64,000 nt of DNA from Capsaspora owczarzaki ATCC 30864. Its lineage: Eukaryota; Opisthokonta; Filasterea. The stretch is taken from the NCBI RefSeq assembly GCF_000151315.2, contig NW_011887295.1:1468463-1532462 (forward strand). Reading direction: 5' to 3'. Under the pieces are notes generated by a model, which worked only from the letters and a program-made list of their open reading frames with translations, was not told the DNA's origin and searched no databases. How positions within the stretch are numbered: the first letter of the stretch is position 1; the number at the start of each line of letters is the position of its first letter. The translations under genes and the position numbers were made by a program. Of this stretch, positions 32,601-42,948 are shown piece after piece.

Positions 32601-35600
32601 ATGCACCAAGGAAGGACGCGTCCGAAGCGCGAGCGCGAATGCACCGCTCCAAGAATGGCGACACGACGGCCTTGACGATTCCGGCTCCATGACGAGCGCC
32701 AAAGTGCGTCCACGGTTCGAGAGGCAAGGCGAGCACTTGCTGTTCCAGCACTTCGAGGAGCTTTGGCACGACACAAACGGACGGCGCCAAGGCGTCTGTG
32801 AGGTTTTCGTGAATCAGCAGAGTAGCGCAGCGCATAACGGCAAGGAGATAGTGTTCCAAGAGTTCCGGCTCGGAGGAAGCGGGCCCCGTCATGGCGGACA
32901 AGAGCTCAAGCTGCAACGCACTGAATGACGTCTGCTGGCTGAGCGGAAGGTCGCACACCGAGCGCAATGCAGTCACCACTGCGGTCTTAGCCGTCTTGGT
33001 TTCGGCTGCCGAGTCCAAAAGCACTGCCTTGAACGCAGCAATCGCAAACTCGACCATCGGGCGATGGACGGCGACGGACTGCTCCTTGGACTCTTGCAGC
33101 GATGCATCTTGGACAGCGTCCGCCAAGATGGGTAGCCACGGCTGCAGCACGCGCACGCGGGCAGTCGCGTGCGGTCGGGAGACGTTTGGCACTTGCAGCA
33201 GAGCAAGGAGGACGGAGCGAATCGCGGCGTTTGCTGTCGGGTCGCTTTGTTGAGGGCGAAGGGCCAGCGTGACCTTGGAATCACGCTCCAAGGCGTCCAG
33301 GGCAACGGATGCATGCAGTACAGAGCATCGCACCAGAGCGGCAATCGTTTCGGCATTCACAGGCGTTAGACGGCGCAGGCATGCGGCAGTGTACTCTGGC
33401 GCAACCCAATTACTAGACACGCCGACGGAACTGCTGGCTGGGGGTGCAACCAACGACTTGCCTTCGCCAGAAGAAGTAGAGGAGGCGGAGGAGGCGGAGG
33501 AGACAGAGGAGACAGAGGCGGTCGTGGCGCGAACCAGGCTCAGAATGATGCGATCAAAGAAGGGGTCTGCGCTCGTCAAAGCCTGCTGAACAATGCGGGG
33601 AAGAATATTCAAGGCCAGCAGCGAGGTCGTTGGCGACTTGGCATCTGTTGGTGCGAGAACCGCCAACATCAGCTCAACCAAGACACGAAGGTTGGCATGG
33701 TGTTGCTGTTCTGCTGGTGACAAGGCAGCAGCAGCAGCAGCAGCAGCCCCTTGACCCACCACCAGCCCGCTAGGCAGAGCGAGCAACTCGGCCAAGAGCT
33801 GCAGAGCTGCACCCGACGGGAGATGTGGCTGGAAGGCACGCACGAGCGAAAGAACCTCAGCCGACGAGAATGCAGATGATGCTGGTGCATCTGGAGCCGT
33901 CGCGACTGCCACCGCCTGTGAGTCTGCGCGACGTCGCTTGTCGCGAGGGGTGGCGGGTGCTGTGTTGTTTGAGGGCGGAGCAACGATGATGGTACCAGCA
34001 GTGCGCACGAGGGCACTTGCCGAGTCAATGATGCGCTGCAGCAGCGGTGCGGTCTGTCGCTCCGCCACTGCCGAGCCGACGGCACAGGCCAGTAGCTCGG
34101 ACACCTGGAAGGTGACCAATAGGGCAGCCGAGTCGAGGGAGCTTGATTTGGCGCAAAGAAACAGCGACTGCGCAATGGGATGGTCGAGAATGGTCTGGAG
34201 CATTGCAGCCGGCGATGCTTCCGCGTCCAACAGCTCGTGCAAGCAGCCGAAAATGAGATCAACACAGCTGACGAGGCCAGTTGCGGCTTTACCAGTTGTT
34301 GCAGTCTGGCTCAGCAAGACCTCACCCAGAGCACGCAGCAGTTGGCGACACGCGCTCAAACGGAACGCAGGGTCGACACGCAAAAGAGCTGTCTTGACAG
34401 AGTCTCGCACGAGCGAGGGGAACGGTGCAGCGCCCAACGTTGAAGCGGCCAGTTTACACGCTTCGGTAATGAGCACGGAGAACGGAAGGGCAGACACGGC
34501 TTGCTGGAAGAGCGAGAACTCGGGATGCGTCGTCTGACATTGAGCGGCTTCAAAGAGCGAAGGGAGCGACCACGACATTGCCAGCCATTGCGAGACGGGA
34601 GCAAAGCTACCACGCAAGTACGATTGGCACACACGCAGGAGGTCGGCAAAGCAGCCTCCAGCGAGCGAGGGTGAGCCAACACTTGTTTGTTGCAAGAGAA
34701 GGCTGCGCACAAGCAGCTGTGTTTCCGCTTGCATCTCGAGCTTGGAGGCGACAGGTGGTCGTCCAAGTCGCGACTGAAGATCGTGCGCGAGCGTCGATAC
34801 AGGGGTTTCACTCGCGTCGAACAGGCGCAGCTGCGTCGCAAACAACGACGAGTCCGAAGCCGCCAGTGCCGCAGAGAGCGCGCTCGAATGGGAGACAGAG
34901 TGCAAACAGCGCGCTATCAAGGCACGGCCAAGGACTGCCACCGTCGGAGGGAGAGCATGCTGAGCCTCGGACGCTTCGACGGCCGCGGGTTCGATCGGAC
35001 GAAGGAATTGTCCGTCCATTGCAACAATCAACGCCAACGGTGAGGTTTGCTCTTGAAGGACTGAGAGAAGAACACGTTGAAGGTATTCTGCAACTGCCAG
35101 GTGGTGGGCGAATTGCTGGGCGGGCTGTGGTTTGTTTCGCGTCGAGAAGAGCATGCGGTTGACCAAGTTGCACGCCTGCAACACAAGTGGGCTGAACTCG
35201 GCGACATTGGCAGCACTCAGTTCCTGCTCCATCACCATGCAGAGGACGGCATTGCCAGAAGAATGCAGTGTGGGCTGCAAGGCGGCGCTGGCAGTCACAC
35301 GTTGTCGCAGCTCGTTCGCTTGCTGGTTGGCGTCGAGGACGAGCTGCATCCAGGGGTACGGGTCCCGGACAAGCGCACACAGGCTGTCGTCCAAGAACTG
35401 GACCAGAGGCACGGACGGCGTCAAGTGTCGGAGCCAATGCAGCGGTTCGATGGCGAGCGCAGACCGGAATGGTGCGTCCAGCACATCTCCGAATAGTTCC
35501 GTGTCTGCAAGCAGTTTGACAATGACCAAAGAGGCGAGTGATTTGATAGCGGGGGTACCAGATGTCACGTACAACTCGAGGAGTTTGCCAAGGCCAGAGA

Positions 35601-38197
35601 GCTGCTGCTGCTGCTGCTGCGGCTGCTGCTGTTGTTGTGATTGCTGTTGTGATTGTTGTTGTGATTGTTGCTGAACAGATTGTGTGGCAAGAAGTTTGCG
35701 GCTGGGTGCACCGCACTTTGCCTGCCACTTGAATTCAGGAGAGACTTGGACGAGCTGTAGGATACACTCTTGAACAATAGGCGGAGAGGACACCAGGAGA
35801 TCGCCGACCAGCAACTTGCCTACGTCAAACCGAGATTCGAGGAACAGATCGGGCAAGTGTCTGCAAAGGCACGTCAAGAGTCGCAACGCATCCGTGAAGA
35901 GCAGCATTTGCTGCTGCGAATTCACGGCATTGGCATCGGAGGAGGAGGAGGAGTCCGACGCCGAGACTTCCTTGTCCAGCCTATACTGCGAGGTCAGGGC
36001 AATCACAATTTGCAGGTCGGGCATTCGAATTCGAAGCGCAAGACGGAAGGAGCGCATAAAGGTGGCAATTTGCCGCGAGGTGCTGCCATCGCCGCGGGCA
36101 GCCAGATCATCCAGGTGTTGGCTGACTTGGTCTGCCTTGGCAAAGAGGGAGAGCAGGAGTTGCATGACAGAGTGGCGGACAAGCGCCGACGGGTGTTGCA
36201 AGCCAATGCTCAATGCGCTTCGTGTCATCACCTGCTCGGGGAGAATGTGCTCGACAACAAAGCGGGCATCAGCAGGAGGAATGTCTCCGAGTGGAGGAAT
36301 GCTCGTGACAAGCAGCACTCGGCGAAGCAGCTGAACATTCGCCAGCCACCGAGAGGACAGGCGGGGCTCAAACGAAAACGGGACAGTGAGCAGGTAGGGC
36401 AGCGTGAGCTCTGGGGTTTGGTGGAGGATGGAAACCACCAGGCGTCGCACCAGCAGGTCCTCATTGGCGCTGGTCAGCGATTGCAAAAACCGATGTAGCG
36501 TGGAATTGGCCGTGCGCTTGAGGGCGGCGGGTGTCACTGCGTTGTTGCTATCAGCAGTCTTGAATGAGACCCCTGCTTGGGTCTGCTGTGTGGGCGCGTT
36601 GGCAAACTTTCCAGCATGCCACCGACTGTCGATGAGCCAGATGCCATGCTCGGGCGATGCGCAACAGCTCACGAGAAAGAGATGGACCAGATGGCGGAGC
36701 GTTTGCGCAGTGGCAAAGGCTGCCGTGAGGCCTTGGGTGGCGGCTAGCACATCAGTGTCATTCAAAAGAGTAACGGCGTTTTCCCCCTGGTTTTCGTCAA
36801 CGAGCTCGAGTTCGGGGTGAGGGCCTGGCGCAGCCTCTGCTGATGCGGCGCGCTTGCCACGTGCAGATTTGGGCTTTGAGTTGACTGTGACGGTTGACTG
36901 GTAGTACGATGCCAATTGCTCGAGCACCTGCGGTTGAAAGAAGGCAAGTTTGCTGCGTTTTGGCAAACGAGGCACGCGGATGACGTACTCATCCAAGTGG
37001 CTCAGCGCAAAGCGGATGGTGGGGAAGGCATCGCCTTCCAAATCTCGCAAGAACAGGCCCAAGGGTGAAGGCTCGGTGGCGTTCGCCATGGCCAGCGCTC
37101 GGGCCGTCAAATTCGCATCGCGGTGCTCCAGTGGTCCGAATGCAATTCTGATGGACAGTTCGCGACCAGAGTCGGTGTAAGGCGAGCCCACTCCCAGCAG
37201 CCAGGGTGCGGACTGTTGCTTTGGGTTGGCCGTGTACGATGCAAACCAATCCGCGCCCAACGTCTTTTGGCACAAGGAAGCGGAAAAGCACGCGTCCGAT
37301 TCAGGCACAGCCTCAGCCAGCGGGAAGGATGGCAGCTCGCCTGGAACAAGGTTGGGACGCGATCTTCGCCCCACCAAGCGAACCAGGGCCTTGTTGGACA
37401 TGGAGAATCCTGCAGTCGAAACGAACAGCTCGGCGGCCGCCTCAGCGCTGTGCCGGCCAATCGCAGCAACGACCCACGCGGCAATAAACGGCGCACGTGC
37501 CTTGTCTGACGTTAGGCACTGGTACAGGGTGCGCGTGTGTTCTCGGAGCAACGTGTGCGCGATGGCAGGCCCGGCAAAGCGCAAGTCCTTGTCGATGGTG
37601 ATTTTGTTCACGTTCTTGACGGCTGCTGCAGGTGCTGCTCCTGTCGCGTGTAAATTCTTGGAAACGTCATCCTCTGCCTGTTGCAAAGCGCTATTGGACG
37701 TGTGCACCAGAATCCAGCCGAGTGCTTCGAGTGCAAGCAGCGCGATCGGAGCTTGCCGGTCGTCCGCCTTGGCCGCGTCCAGAATCACAAACAGCTCGGC
37801 GCACTTTCGCGACTGCGCAACGTACTCTCGGATGACTGCCGTGAGATCGACGCGCGTCGCATGAGTGGTGGACGTTGCTGACTGCCTTGCACTCGTGTTC
37901 GCCTCGCTGCTGCTACTACTGCTACTGACGAGTACGGCCATCGATCCCGACGTGAGATTGCACGCCACAGCCGCCTGCCGACACAGCCGCAGCAGTGCGT
38001 CCGTTGCCTCGCCAGCCGTCCCACGCATGGCCGCCACAAACGCAGCGCCCGAGCTGAGCAGCCGCGGCCCGGCATTACTGGTGGTTTCATCAGCGTGGAG
38101 GTGAAGGTGGTCCTGCGCCGCGTCCATGCCTGCTGCATCGTCGTCGTCACCATCATCCTCATGATCATGATCAACGTCCATCGACATGACTGATGAT

Positions 38198-38232
<35 letters not shown>

Positions 38233-38502
38233 GTGTGCGGAAGTGCTGCCCTTGAGCGGTTTGGTGGCTCGCGTCGGTCGGAGCTCCTTGCTGTCCACAT
38301 GGTGGTGGTCTGCTGCCTTCACTGAGCCAGCATCACCCCGACGGTCACCCCGACGGTCATCCTGGTGATGATTCTGGCCATCGTCAACATCATCATCACC
38401 ATCATCACCAGCATGGCGACGATCGGCGGGGTTTGTGTGCGGCTGTCGATCCCGTCGGTCTGCGCCGCTGTGCTTGTGCTTGTGCGGATGCTCGACTCCC
38501 AT
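29647..38502 (-). CDS. URB1: URB1/NPA1 nucleolar pre-ribosome protein
   Basis: Giant helical-repeat scaffold of early pre-60S particles in the nucleolus, acting with helicases and snoRNPs in 25S/28S rRNA folding. A single uninterrupted ORF of 2951 aa. The N-terminal Npa1 region has LALEALGWILVHT, FAGPAIAHTLLREHTRTLYQCL and RFALSHLDEYVIRVPRLPKRS. The C-terminal URB1 domain has YTCLGQFMVVLEEDLRFRER, LARPALELDDIPMFYQLFNS and the hallmark ERNWLLRVLATGVRTKMDLD followed by RRRHVPEMLMAF. The acidic block (32345-32405) and poly-Gln (about 35600-35670) and poly-Ala (38192-38230) runs are inserted. The N-terminus is His/Asp-rich. Human URB1 is 2271 aa. The lack of introns over 8.9 kb stands out from all neighbours. 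Confidence 0.9.
35600..35676 (-). repeat. CAG/CAA-type poly-Gln tract in URB1
   Basis: Imperfect CTG/TTG triplets on the + strand, read on the minus strand as Gln runs interspersed with Ser in the URB1 frame. A likely length-variable low-complexity insertion. Confidence 0.8.
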
Positions 38503-38723
38503 TGTGTCAGGAAAAAAAAGATGAATGAGGGAATACTAGTGATAATAATAATAATAAGAAGAATTAAAGCAACGATGGATGGATTGGCACAAGTACGGAA
38601 GGTACGAACGGAAAGAGTCGGGCCAAGTTGTGGTGCAAGTTATCAGTATTATTACTGTACATGGTATGATACAAAACCCTCATGACACAACTGGTTGCAG
38701 CAATCACGACACAGAGTTGGCCA

Positions 38724-40930
38724 TCACTCGTTGGGAAGCAACTCGGCAACCAAAGCGTCGACAAAGACAAACTTTTGTGCGAGTCGATCGCCAGAGAGCT
38801 GGGAAAACAAGTGTGGCGAGATGTGTGCAGGAGCAGCAGCGCCTAAGGGATGCGCCTTGAGTGCGTGCTGGTGTGAGCTATGGCGAGAGTGGCGGGGTTG
38901 CTTGCCCGCGCGACCCGCCAAGACAGCCGTTTGCGCGTTCGAGATGGTGGACAGAGCTGCAGCCGTCGTGGAGGACTGCAATCCTGCAACAGGAAGCATG
39001 GATGTAGCACCCAGGCCCGAAAGCACAGCCATGGCAGCAGCCTCTTCGCGCCAGTGAGAGTCATACTTGAGCGAGAGTCGGTGTGCCAGAACGCTCGCCG
39101 CGACCGCGCCCACATGCCTCGGCGAAACGTATACGCTTCCATCAAGGACTGCAAAAGCTCTGGTATCGCACAGCACAAGCACTGAGAATTGAGCAAAAGA
39201 TCTCCTTTGCGCCGCGAAACAGTCATCAAAGCCAGAAGAAAAAAAAAACAATCAAACCAACCGGGAAACCGAGGTTAATAGGACGCTGCAGCGAGCGGTA
39301 ATCCCAGAGTCCACAGAAGGGTGATGCCGCAATCGCGATACAACGTCTCGAATGAGTATAGCCATATTTGGGTGCACTGTCACTTTGTGGAACATGTGCA
39401 CAAATGGGTGCATTTCCTGTTGCAACAGATTTGAAGCACACGTGAGTCTCTCTCTCTCTCTCTCTCTCTCTCAAGGCACGGCCCAACAACAGCCCATCAC
39501 GTACTTCGGCGACGTTGCAATTCCGGTTGGCGCCTGCCATCAGCACTTTGGGCCGTTCTATTGGCCAGTCCACGACAACGCTCAGCAGCATGTGGTCGAG
39601 CAATGGTGGTGTGATGGATGGACTTGGATCCTCGTCAACAATCATGATGATGAACAAATCGCGAGGAATGGCGTACACCTCATCGTTCACTGCGAAGTAT
39701 CCTTGCAGAAGAGCCTATGCGAGTCAAGACGGGGGGGGGTGGGAAACAGCGCGGCACAAAAATGAATCTTCAAGCTCTCACTCTCTCACTCTCTCAACTC
39801 TGGTGCAAAAGAAAACATACCTGCGTGAACAGATTTTGAGTTTGCATGGGCACTTTGCGGAATTTGTCGAGAACGAGAATCGGGGCGACATCGTACAGCT
39901 CTCCGTTTGCATCGGATCGAAGGGACGGCATGATGGGGCTAAACTCGGTGTCGAAACCTGAGGAACTCATCGAGGAGAAGCTGGGACTGGCGATCGGACT
40001 CGCAGATTTCTGATCAATGGATGTCTGTGTTCGCAGAGCTTGCATGGAGCTCTGCCGGGACTGGAAGAATTGGCGATGGAGCGTTCGGTCCCGACTCTTT
40101 GCTGTTTGCGCGACGCTGCCCATGTCGGCCATGGACGATCGCTTGGTCACCGACGGCGGGCGAACGCTGAACGCATGCTGTGCTGAAGTTGCAGCAGCAG
40201 CTGCTCCCGGTGCAATTCGAGGAGAAGCTGGTGGATGGTTGAGATCGTCGTCCGAGCTCTGCCGAAGCAGTGGCCTGCGCGTATTAATGGTCTGGATCTC
40301 ATCCTCGTTCGATGGCGCCGCTAAGAACGACGCGACAGGGCTCGTCGTAACCGTGGGCGATGGTGGCACAGTTCCGCTTGACGATGCAGTGCTTCGGCGA
40401 TTCGCACTAGTAGTAGTATTGTTATTATTCAAGGCAGAGAAGCTCTCGCTGGATGCTCTCCGCTGCTTCTGGATATCAGTAGCACCTGCCACAGCTGTTC
40501 CATGACTTGGTCCGAGTTGTTGCCTTGTACTTGGTAGATTCGCAGTCGTAGTATTAACAGTGTTGGTGATAATCTCGCCCTGGGCTGCATGATGACCACT
40601 CGGCGGCGGATCGTCCTCAGTCATGTCCACGGCAATCAGCATGGCTGCAAAGATGTCTCTGGCAGTGGTCGCAGGGGTGCACGCAATCTCGGCGGCCGTC
40701 CACGGGGCAGCGAACAGGAACTCGGCAACCTGAGCGACCATTCTGCGCACGTCGAACGACGACCGCACAATCGCTGCAGACGGCGGGATGTGCAACAGCA
40801 AGTGGTGGCTTGCGCCGTGGCCGAGCAGCAGGCGGCACCCGAGCAGGGCCTGGAACAGGTTGTCCGGAATCCCAACGCCGAGCCGGTCCTCTGCCAGCGC
40901 GTGCAGCCGCTCCACCCAATGCACCGACAT
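38724..40930 (-). CDS. Degenerate MoxR/Mg-chelatase-like AAA+ protein
   Basis: Four exons (40930-39821, 39714-39505, 39416-39262, 39159-38724) give 636 aa. The frame PILVLDKFRKVPMQTQNLFT|QALLQGYF, then VYAIPRDLFIIMIVDED and PPLLDHMLLSVVVDWP, follows the MoxR core (ILLADEINRAPPKTQ..., LPEPFFVIATQNP, LPEAQLDRFLL). The lid follows as GITARCSVLLTSVSRAFAVLDGSVYVSP. Where Walker A should sit there is only LGHGASHHLLLHIPP, with no GKT/S. Walker B reads LDK, not LDE, and the sensor Asn is absent, so ATP hydrolysis is unlikely. A 200-residue Ser/Thr-rich disordered insert (about 125-330) separates the two halves. The lid exon is joined by donor GTTGGT (39261) and acceptor CCAG (39160). The role is unknown. 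Confidence 0.6.
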
Positions 40931-41193
40931 TGAAGTGGGGAGAGAAAAAAAAAGTTAAGCGAATCAGAAGCAAAAAAACAAAAGAGATTCTGCTGCTGAG
41001 TTTGTAGGGGATTTGGCAGTAAAATAGCAACAAAAGGAGGACTGCATTGGAACAACTGCTCTGAGAAGTTCAGACAGGATCAATTCATATTCATATTCAC
41101 AAAGGCAACGAAGGGGGTGCACGAAATCATCATCATCATCATCACAAGCCCTCCAGAGGAAAAAAAAAAAGGGGGGGGGGGGAAACCGTCAAG

Positions 41194-42654
41194 CTACAAC
41201 GAAACGCCAATGCCGTACAAACCAACAGAGCTCGGCAGAAGCAAGAGCATGCCGTAATTGGAGGGCGCGGGGAGCGTTGCGGCAGCAATTTGGCCCCAGA
41301 TGGCATACTGAGGGCTGTTGCCGAGCTCTGGCAGAGGAACCGACCACAGGTATTGAGGAGCAGTTGTGGCGGGAATGTCGGTCGGGAGCTGCAAGGCGAC
41401 AAGGTGCGGCTGGCCGGACGGCAGGCGACACACAAAGACCAGACCAAACACGTTGGCCGTGCTGTTCTGCATGCTGAACGCAAGTGCGCGCGACATGGCC
41501 TGAGCGCCCTGCAGCGCCGTGCCAAACTGATGGTTCAGGTCGATGGTCGAGACGACCTTGCCGGCAATGACATCGATGCGCACCAGTGCCGAGGAGTCGG
41601 CAAAGGTCAGCCAAAGCGAGGTTTCTTTGCCGCTCGTCGAGCCCGTGAACGCATGGTCGAGCACGGCGTCCTGGACAATCTGGCCGCTCAGCGTGTCAGA
41701 CCAGGAGAGGTCGATGCGGGAGCGAATCACGCCTCGGTCGGTCTTGTCCTCGATAATGAGCACGGAGAACTGGTACAAATCCGACGATGCAGCCGCCAGC
41801 ACAATCAGAGCGCCGTCGGCCGCCACCAGCGGGATGGTGAAGGCCGTGTTGTTGAAGCTGAGCGGGTGGAGATTGTACTCGAGATTCCAGACGGGCTGCA
41901 AGCGACCGCCAATTGCTCCGGACGTTTGAATGGCAACGAGACTGCCGACGTATGGGTATGGCGCATCGCCCGAATCCGGGAGCCAGCGCGTTGCAGCGTA
42001 GGCAACAGTGCCGACGCCGCTGGGCATGCCGAGCGGAATCCACGAGCCCTGGACGCCGCTGCGAGTGACATTGAGCGTCACATGGGCATCAGGAACGCCG
42101 TTCGCGTACATGCCCGTCACGCCGCCGTCGTCGGACAGGAGCATAATCACGCCCGAGTCGCTCATCATGGGCGAGAACACTCGGCCAGCCGGCGCGGGCA
42201 GCAGCGGAACAGCCCAGTCGACAATCCCCGTGCCTTCGCAGCGGGCGATGGAGTGCGAGTCCCAGCCAATGGTGCCGCCAGTGTAGTCGAGCAGCGGCAG
42301 CGTGACGGCGCTCGACGACAGGTCGGGCAGGTCGAACAGCACCGACCCGTTCGCCGGGTTGAGGCTCATCAGTCGGTCCGCATTGAACGCTCCGTTGCAG
42401 GCGCACACGGCAGCACCCCCGTTGGCCACGCAGCCGCTGTCAATCTCGCCGATCGCGGTCGAGTGGTCGGTCACAAACCAGAGCACCTTGGCACCGTTCG
42501 CGCCGAGCGCCAGCCCATCGCCAGACGCAAAGCCGCTCAGCCCAGTGTCGCAGCGCTCCATCGGGCAAGCATGAGCAGCCGCAGCAAGGACGGCGAGGAG
42601 GACGACGACGAGGAGGAGGGGTCGGGGTCGGGGTTGGGGTTGGAGGGGTCTCAT
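41194..42654 (-). CDS. Secreted protein of unknown function, beta-propeller-like
   Basis: Single exon, 486 aa. The start is the ATG at 42654, giving MRPLQPQPRPRP, then a strongly hydrophobic LLLVVVLLAVLAAAAHA and a likely signal-peptide cleavage before CPMERCDTG. The mature part has cysteines only near its N-terminus (CPMERC, CVANGGAAVCAC), several N-glycosylation sequons, and about six blade-like repeats of hydrophobic strands with Gly/Asp turns. This resembles PQQ-type or similar beta-propellers, but no repeat signature is good enough to name. There is no C-terminal anchor. Probably extracellular or endolysosomal. The sequence is conspicuously G+C rich. I cannot assign a function. Confidence 0.75.
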   Translation of the reverse strand: MRPLQPQPRPRPLLLVVVLLAVLAAAAHACPMERCDTGLSGFASGDGLALGANGAKVLWFVTDHSTAIGEIDSGCVANGGAAVCACNGAFNADRLMSLNPANGSVLFDLPDLSSSAVTLPLLDYTGGTIGWDSHSIARCEGTGIVDWAVPLLPAPAGRVFSPMMSDSGVIMLLSDDGGVTGMYANGVPDAHVTLNVTRSGVQGSWIPLGMPSGVGTVAYAATRWLPDSGDAPYPYVGSLVAIQTSGAIGGRLQPVWNLEYNLHPLSFNNTAFTIPLVAADGALIVLAAASSDLYQFSVLIIEDKTDRGVIRSRIDLSWSDTLSGQIVQDAVLDHAFTGSTSGKETSLWLTFADSSALVRIDVIAGKVVSTIDLNHQFGTALQGAQAMSRALAFSMQNSTANVFGLVFVCRLPSGQPHLVALQLPTDIPATTAPQYLWSVPLPELGNSPQYAIWGQIAAATLPAPSNYGMLLLLPSSVGLYGIGVSL

Positions 42655-42948
42655 GCGTCGTATCAACTGATTGAAAAAATTCCGACTGACTGAATCAACG
42701 ACTGACTGAATCAACGGGAAAAATTGGTGCAGAAATACAGTTACAAAGTACAATACAAATTGCTTCGTTGAAGCTGAGAGTGTCTGTGTGTGTGTGTGCT
42801 GAAGACAGAGCGATCAAGAGTCCAAGGAGAACTGCTGCGGAATGATGCGAGACGTTTGGCTGGTTTTCAGAAAAGCAAGCAAGGTTAGATGGATGGATGG
42901 GTCAGCAATCAAGCAAAAGCAAAAGTGTAACGCAACCATCGCGCTTCC

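Noticed and set aside
39441-39475. CT-dinucleotide run considered as part of the MoxR-like coding exon
   Set aside because: The frame through the repeat gives an Arg-Glu run and no homology; a strong GTACGT donor at 39504 removes it as intron.
41290-42693. 467-codon + strand frame opposite the secreted-protein gene
   Set aside because: Arg/His/Gly-rich antisense shadow; the minus frame has a signal peptide and globular composition.
42655-42753. Longer start for the secreted protein at 42753
   Set aside because: It is a TTG codon, and the ATG at 42654 places a proper signal peptide at the N-terminus.
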